Virus record (IMG/VR): IMGVR_UViG_3300020183_000358
Span: 1-28,680 of that record
From: a virus
Direction: 5' to 3' (one strand)
Length of the DNA stretch: 28,680 nt
The position numbers were made by a program, and so were the translations under genes. Under the pieces are notes generated by a model. That model searched no databases and was not told the DNA's origin. It was given only the letters and a program-made list of their open reading frames with translations. This document shows, piece by piece, positions 25,251 through 28,680 of this stretch (positions are counted from its first letter, which is position 1; each line of letters starts with the position of its first letter).

Positions 25251-26564
25251 TTAGTCAGCTTTTAAATCATTTTGCTGAATGTAAAATACTAATTCATCTA
25301 TTAATATTTGGTCAATTGAACTAAATGACCATTCTCCTTTAAGCATTACTACACCTTGTTTGTTTCGGGCTATGGCTCTTCTACGTTTTAGAGTATTAGG
25401 TGAATTTTCTGTTTCAACACCCATTTCAAACCCATTTATATTTGTAACTACAGGGGATAATTGAACAGATTGTTGGGTAGTTAATGCTGTTAATTCAGCA
25501 GAAATTTGTTCTTGAGCAGCATCCGGATAACAATATTGAGTTAATATGTCTAAAAGTTTTAAAAGAGCAAGAACTTCAGTTAAAACACCTCTTAATAAAG
25601 TCAAAATTGCTAAAGTAGCAGTATTAACATAAAGTAATTTTTCTACTAAATTATCTAAAAATTTAAGTACGTCTTGAATACCTGTAATAACTCTTAAAGG
25701 AATACCAACTCCTCCAATAGCTACTGGCGTTGGTAATTGACGAATAATTTTAATAGTAGGAGAAGTAATGGCTAAAATTTGTTCTGATTTAGCTAGGATA
25801 TCAGTTGTTTTGTTAATAACAGTAAGTGTATCACTTATTTTTTTAACTAGTTTATTTTTAGTAGCTATTAATTTATCCATTTCAGGTTGTGAAGGACATA
25901 CTATTAAATTTTTAATTTCCTCAAGAGCAGCTTGAGGGTCTTTTTCATATTTTTCAATTAATTCTTTAGCTTTACTAATTCCATAGGCTGCAATAAGAGT
26001 TAATATTAAGGGGATTACTATGGCTTTTAATGTATCTATACTTACATTTAACTTCTTTTGAATTCTAAAGTCAACAGTTACACCTTTAGTAGCATAATCT
26101 TCTACCGTTGATGGAGGAAATTTTAAAAGATCTAAAATTTCTTTTTTAAGGTCTGATTCTAAAGGATTTAAGGTAATTATACCTAAATTAGATTTAATAT
26201 CTCCTGTTGATTTATAAGGAATAGTATTAAAAGGACCATATTTTATTTTTGTAAAATTTAAAGGAAATTTAGCAGGATCTAGTCCAGTACCTGCTATATC
26301 AGGATGTTTTATAGTAAATTCTCCTTTTTTATTTGTTGTATCTCTTTTTAATAATTTATTTGTAACTACAACTCCGGGGATAGGTTCATTAGTAATTTTA
26401 TTAACAACAATTCCTTGAATTTTTTTAAGTTTAATTTTTTTAGGTAATTCAGGAAGAGACCCAGTACTAGGAAGTTGAGGTATATCAATTCCAACTAAAG
26501 ATAATACTTTTTGTAAATCAATTTCTATTTCTATAGAACCAGTATTTTGAGTATCTACTGCCAT
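25251..26564 (-). CDS. Baseplate-region protein with carboxypeptidase-regulatory-like domain
   Basis: 437 residues. Residues about 48-135 look like a carboxypeptidase D regulatory-like beta-sandwich: KKIQGIVVNKITNEPIPGVV, then TNKKGEFTIK (77-86) and NLGIITLNP. This is the pattern G-x-V-x-(D/N)-x-x-T-x-x-P-(I/L)-x-G-V. Residues 178-196 (TLKAIVIPLILTLIAAYGI) form a hydrophobic helix, followed by long helical stretches (about 200-360, for example LEEIKNLIVCPSQPEMDKLI) and a hydrophobic part (LLRGVLTEVLALLKLLDILT). It carries no peptidase active site. The position between the gp5-like spike and gp25 suggests a baseplate or hub-associated protein. The hydrophobic helices could reach the host membrane during injection; that is speculation. 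Confidence 0.82.
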   Translation of the reverse strand: MAVDTQNTGSIEIEIDLQKVLSLVGIDIPQLPSTGSLPELPKKIKLKKIQGIVVNKITNEPIPGVVVTNKLLKRDTTNKKGEFTIKHPDIAGTGLDPAKFPLNFTKIKYGPFNTIPYKSTGDIKSNLGIITLNPLESDLKKEILDLLKFPPSTVEDYATKGVTVDFRIQKKLNVSIDTLKAIVIPLILTLIAAYGISKAKELIEKYEKDPQAALEEIKNLIVCPSQPEMDKLIATKNKLVKKISDTLTVINKTTDILAKSEQILAITSPTIKIIRQLPTPVAIGGVGIPLRVITGIQDVLKFLDNLVEKLLYVNTATLAILTLLRGVLTEVLALLKLLDILTQYCYPDAAQEQISAELTALTTQQSVQLSPVVTNINGFEMGVETENSPNTLKRRRAIARNKQGVVMLKGEWSFSSIDQILIDELVFYIQQNDLKAD

Positions 26565-27904
26565 TATTGAACTTTGGTAGTTTGAGATTTAAGACTATCA
26601 TTGTTTAATTGAGCTAAAATCCCATTTGTTGGATCATTTATTTGATTTAAGATATTACCTGCTACAGCATTATATGAAGTAGCTAATACCCCTCCAGGAT
26701 AATCTCTTTGAACTTGTAAAATAGAAGCTAAGCTTTTAACAGCTTCAGTTAATTGAGTAAGTAAATCAACAGTATTATCACCTAATAGAACTGGTTGAGT
26801 TGCGTTTTTAGATCCTAATTTTATATCATTTGAACTTATATAATGTGAAATTGCATCTATATTTACACTTCCATTTGAAGAAATACCTACTGATTTTTCT
26901 CCACTAATTAAAACACTATCAGATTTTGAATTTAAAACAATTCTATCTGAATTAAGAATGATTTGGGGGTTACTATATTGTGCAGGGGTAGTAGGGGGTG
27001 TAGTATAGGAAATAAAATTTTCATTTGCTATACTGAATGGAATTTTTTGATAGGAGGTTAAATAAATAGATGATAAATCACTAGTTATATTTTCTGTTAC
27101 AGGAATCCATCCTGAACCACTAATGTTTTTAGGAAGGCTTTCTTCAGGAGATTGTCCATTTCTTAAAATAGTAATAGGATCTCCATTTAATCCAGTAGTA
27201 GACCAATTATTATTAATTAATAATTTAGTATTTGTAGGAGTTGAAATAGTACTTCCAAAACGTAAACTATTACCCCATCTTCCTTCATAGATTATATCAC
27301 CATTAAACGGTAATAAAGGATGAACATCTGTTTTTTCAATAAATGTATCTTGACTTGGGTTAGCGTATTTAGTAAAATTTAAATTAATACCTGTTGGATC
27401 TTCATCTATTCTTCTAACGTAAGCACCATTTACAGAATCATAATCGTTACTTTGTTCTTCTTTTAATTTTGAATAATCTACAATTGCTGGGTATGCATTA
27501 TGGTGGGGATGATTCCAAATACCAATAGGAGGGAAATAGTAGTAAACCATATCGGTATTTTGCTCGGTTTCTACAAATTTTGAGGGAATACCTGCTAATA
27601 ATGCAACTTCATTAATTAAAGGATACATTTTAATTTGAGGAAAAATGGGATAAGCGTAATTAACACTTATTGATCTTCCATCCAAAGGTTCAAAATATAT
27701 TGTACCTATACCATTCCATTCACCTACATCAGGAAATCTGGGGTGATTATTATTGAGTACAATATCAAGAACTCTAACGCGTAAAAATGTAGTATTTGTT
27801 TGGGCTATTAAAGTTTGAAGATTATCTCTCCCTCCACTATTTGGTTGTGGATTAGAATATTTTGTACCTATAGTAGTAGATGTACCTTGTCTAAATATAG
27901 CCAT
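26564..27904 (-). CDS. gp5/VgrG-like baseplate hub spike protein (no lysozyme domain)
   Basis: 446 residues. Residues about 40-150 form an OB-fold-like N-terminal domain (TTFLRVRVLDIVLNNNHPRF, then GIGTIYFEPLDG). Residues about 195-222 contain PFNGDIIYEGRWGNSLRFGS, a signature I know from gp5-type spike proteins of T4-like phages. Residues about 313-380 are short beta repeats (QIILNSDRIVLNSKSDSVLI, then GISSNGSVNIDA and NDIKLGS), as in the triple-stranded beta-helix spike. I see no T4-type lysozyme domain with its catalytic Glu. The protein probably forms the membrane-piercing trimeric spike. It is coupled to both neighbours by one-base overlaps. Confidence 0.85.
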   Translation of the reverse strand: MAIFRQGTSTTIGTKYSNPQPNSGGRDNLQTLIAQTNTTFLRVRVLDIVLNNNHPRFPDVGEWNGIGTIYFEPLDGRSISVNYAYPIFPQIKMYPLINEVALLAGIPSKFVETEQNTDMVYYYFPPIGIWNHPHHNAYPAIVDYSKLKEEQSNDYDSVNGAYVRRIDEDPTGINLNFTKYANPSQDTFIEKTDVHPLLPFNGDIIYEGRWGNSLRFGSTISTPTNTKLLINNNWSTTGLNGDPITILRNGQSPEESLPKNISGSGWIPVTENITSDLSSIYLTSYQKIPFSIANENFISYTTPPTTPAQYSNPQIILNSDRIVLNSKSDSVLISGEKSVGISSNGSVNIDAISHYISSNDIKLGSKNATQPVLLGDNTVDLLTQLTEAVKSLASILQVQRDYPGGVLATSYNAVAGNILNQINDPTNGILAQLNNDSLKSQTTKVQ

Positions 27905-28242
27905 TAATCCTTAGGATTAAATTTTTTTACCTCAGATAATAATTGTGCTTTTTCCTCTTCGGTCATTCCAAATCCTTCTTCTTCTGATTTACCTGTAGCT
28001 AGGGCACGCTGGATGATAGTAGCCATTTTAATTAGCTGCTCATCATTTTTAATCCCTAATTCCATATATTCCTTGATTAAAGGAACAATCAAAGTAGCAT
28101 CACCAATATCATTGATAAGTGGTTTTAATTCACCTATCAAAGCGGTTATTTGCGTCTCCTTTTTCTTTTGGTTTTCGTAAATTTCCTTAAGAATGTCCGA
28201 GAATTTTTTCTTACCAAATATGTTTGATTCTAAATTACTCAT
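27904..28242 (-). CDS. Small conserved helical protein, baseplate region
   Basis: 112 residues, almost entirely helical and charged. The N-terminus MSNLESNIFGKKKFSDILKE, the middle ATLIVPLIKEYMELGIKNDE and LIKMATIIQRALATG are conserved-looking and known to me from environmental T4-like phages next to the gp5-like gene. No function is known to me. It shares one base with the spike gene start and is preceded by a TATTTATA element. A hub assembly or chaperone-like role is possible from position only. Confidence 0.8.
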   Translation of the reverse strand: MSNLESNIFGKKKFSDILKEIYENQKKKETQITALIGELKPLINDIGDATLIVPLIKEYMELGIKNDEQLIKMATIIQRALATGKSEEEGFGMTEEEKAQLLSEVKKFNPKD

Positions 28243-28255
28243 ATATATTATTTTT

Positions 28256-28263
28256 TATAAATA
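28256..28263 (-). promoter_or_regulatory. TATTTATA element upstream of the 28242 start
   Basis: The minus strand reads TTTATATTTATAAAAAATA ending 13 bases before the ATG at 28242, in the gap after the first gene. Spacing and sequence match the element at 22629. Confidence 0.4.
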
Positions 28264-28270
28264 TAAACAA

Positions 28271-28680
28271 CTACGAGAGTTGGAAATTCATATATCCATT
28301 TTCTAAATAGAACAGGTAGTTTTTCTTAAATATGTCATATAATATACCTGCTATTTTAGTAATTTTGGGTGTTTTAGCATCGGGTATCATCTCGTGGATA
28401 TAAATGTAAAGTGCTTTTTTATTAAATACATCAATATTATCTCGTTTTCTGAATAGTTCTAAAACAGCATCTGCAATTTTCGCGTCATATTCTTTAGGGA
28501 AAATTTCGTATAAATTAAAACTAACAAATTCAACATATTCGTCCATAAAATGGGATAATCGATCATCTGAATTGTTTGGTTCTATTGTATATGTGTGGCT
28601 AGAATCGTCTTTAGATAATTCATCAACTGAAACCTTGTTGATTTTACTTTTGTAATTTTTCTCATTATATAAAATACACC
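28271..28680 (-). CDS. Small helical baseplate-region protein, 5' end cut by window edge
   Basis: The frame ends with a TAG at 28271 and stays open to the right edge, giving at least 136 residues. An ATG at 28546 exists, but the 44 codons upstream are open and look coding (SVDELSKDDSSHTYTIEP and DRLSHF), so I treat the gene as truncated and the ATG as internal. The C-terminal 90 residues read DEYVEFVSFNLYEIFPKEYD, then FNKKALYIYIHEMIPDAKTP and YLFYLENGYMNF: helical, with many aromatics, and similar to small conserved proteins that lie just before the gp5 region in environmental T4-like phages. No known function. A G/C-poor 5-bp inverted repeat overlaps its stop. Confidence 0.75.
   Translation of the reverse strand, partial: CILYNEKNYKSKINKVSVDELSKDDSSHTYTIEPNNSDDRLSHFMDEYVEFVSFNLYEIFPKEYDAKIADAVLELFRKRDNIDVFNKKALYIYIHEMIPDAKTPKITKIAGILYDIFKKNYLFYLENGYMNFQLS

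Noticed and set aside
2358-28263. TATAAATA on the plus strand as T4 late promoters
   Set aside because: They would transcribe away from every gene here. I keep the element as an unassigned oriented motif.
28268-28282. Inverted repeat CAACT-ACGAG-AGTTG as a terminator
   Set aside because: Only a 5-bp stem, overlapping a stop codon, followed by a weak T-rich stretch.
1-28680. tRNA genes, CRISPR arrays, insertion sequences, attachment sites
   Set aside because: I saw no cloverleaf candidates, no regularly spaced repeats, no transposase and no flanking direct repeats. Gaps between genes are 40 bases or less.

Overview
The window is one continuous block of a tailed-phage genome, very probably a large T4-like myovirus with an AT-rich genome. 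Every gene I can support lies on the minus strand, so the window reads right to left. The evidence for a T4-like myovirus is a gp25/GPW-like wedge protein directly followed by a gp6/baseplate-J-like protein, a gp5-like hub/spike protein, a T4 gp61-like primase and a SegE-type GIY-YIG nuclease. The host is inferred, not proven, to be a member of the Bacteroidota: almost no start codon has a Shine-Dalgarno sequence, and a 56-codon gene at 5150-5320 encodes a histone H1/Hc1-like protein of the type common in that phylum.

Layout in transcription order. (1) 28680-21132, baseplate module: a gene cut by the right edge, a small helical protein, a gp5-like spike, a protein with a carboxypeptidase-regulatory-like beta-sandwich, a small tagged protein, gp25-like, gp6-like, a DNRLRE-like protein and a coiled-coil protein. 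(2) 21132-12089, tail periphery: a 1997-residue structural protein followed by three more structural proteins, two of which share a C-terminal module. (3) 12085-9913, DNA-processing island: SegE-like GIY-YIG protein, DNA primase, PD-(D/E)XK nuclease. (4) 9901-7105, enzymes: a zeta-toxin/AAA_33-like P-loop kinase, a fusion of a nucleotidyltransferase with two separate HExxH metallopeptidase domains, and a HAD 5'-nucleotidase-like protein. (5) 7105-1, probable head/core or internal virion proteins: zinc-ribbon protein, membrane-anchored GAF protein, very acidic protein, histone H1-like protein, several conserved phage proteins of unknown role, and a ParB-like protein cut by the left edge.

Genes are packed tightly. 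Ten junctions share one base between stop and start (TAATG or TGATG), and several others overlap by 4 bases (ATGA). At most junctions with a real gap, a TATTTATA-type element lies just upstream of the start.

The most interesting pattern is a short N-terminal helix of the form hydrophobic-x-x-(L/I)-(L/I)-x-E, shared by otherwise unrelated proteins in regions 4 and 5 and by one small baseplate-region protein. It resembles the capsid-targeting sequence plus prohead-protease site (LxE or IxE) of T4 internal proteins. I infer that the kinase, the nucleotidyltransferase-protease fusion, the HAD enzyme, the ParB-like protein and others may be packaged in the capsid and injected. This is a hypothesis that virion proteomics could test. 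I found no tRNA, rRNA, CRISPR array, insertion sequence or convincing terminator.
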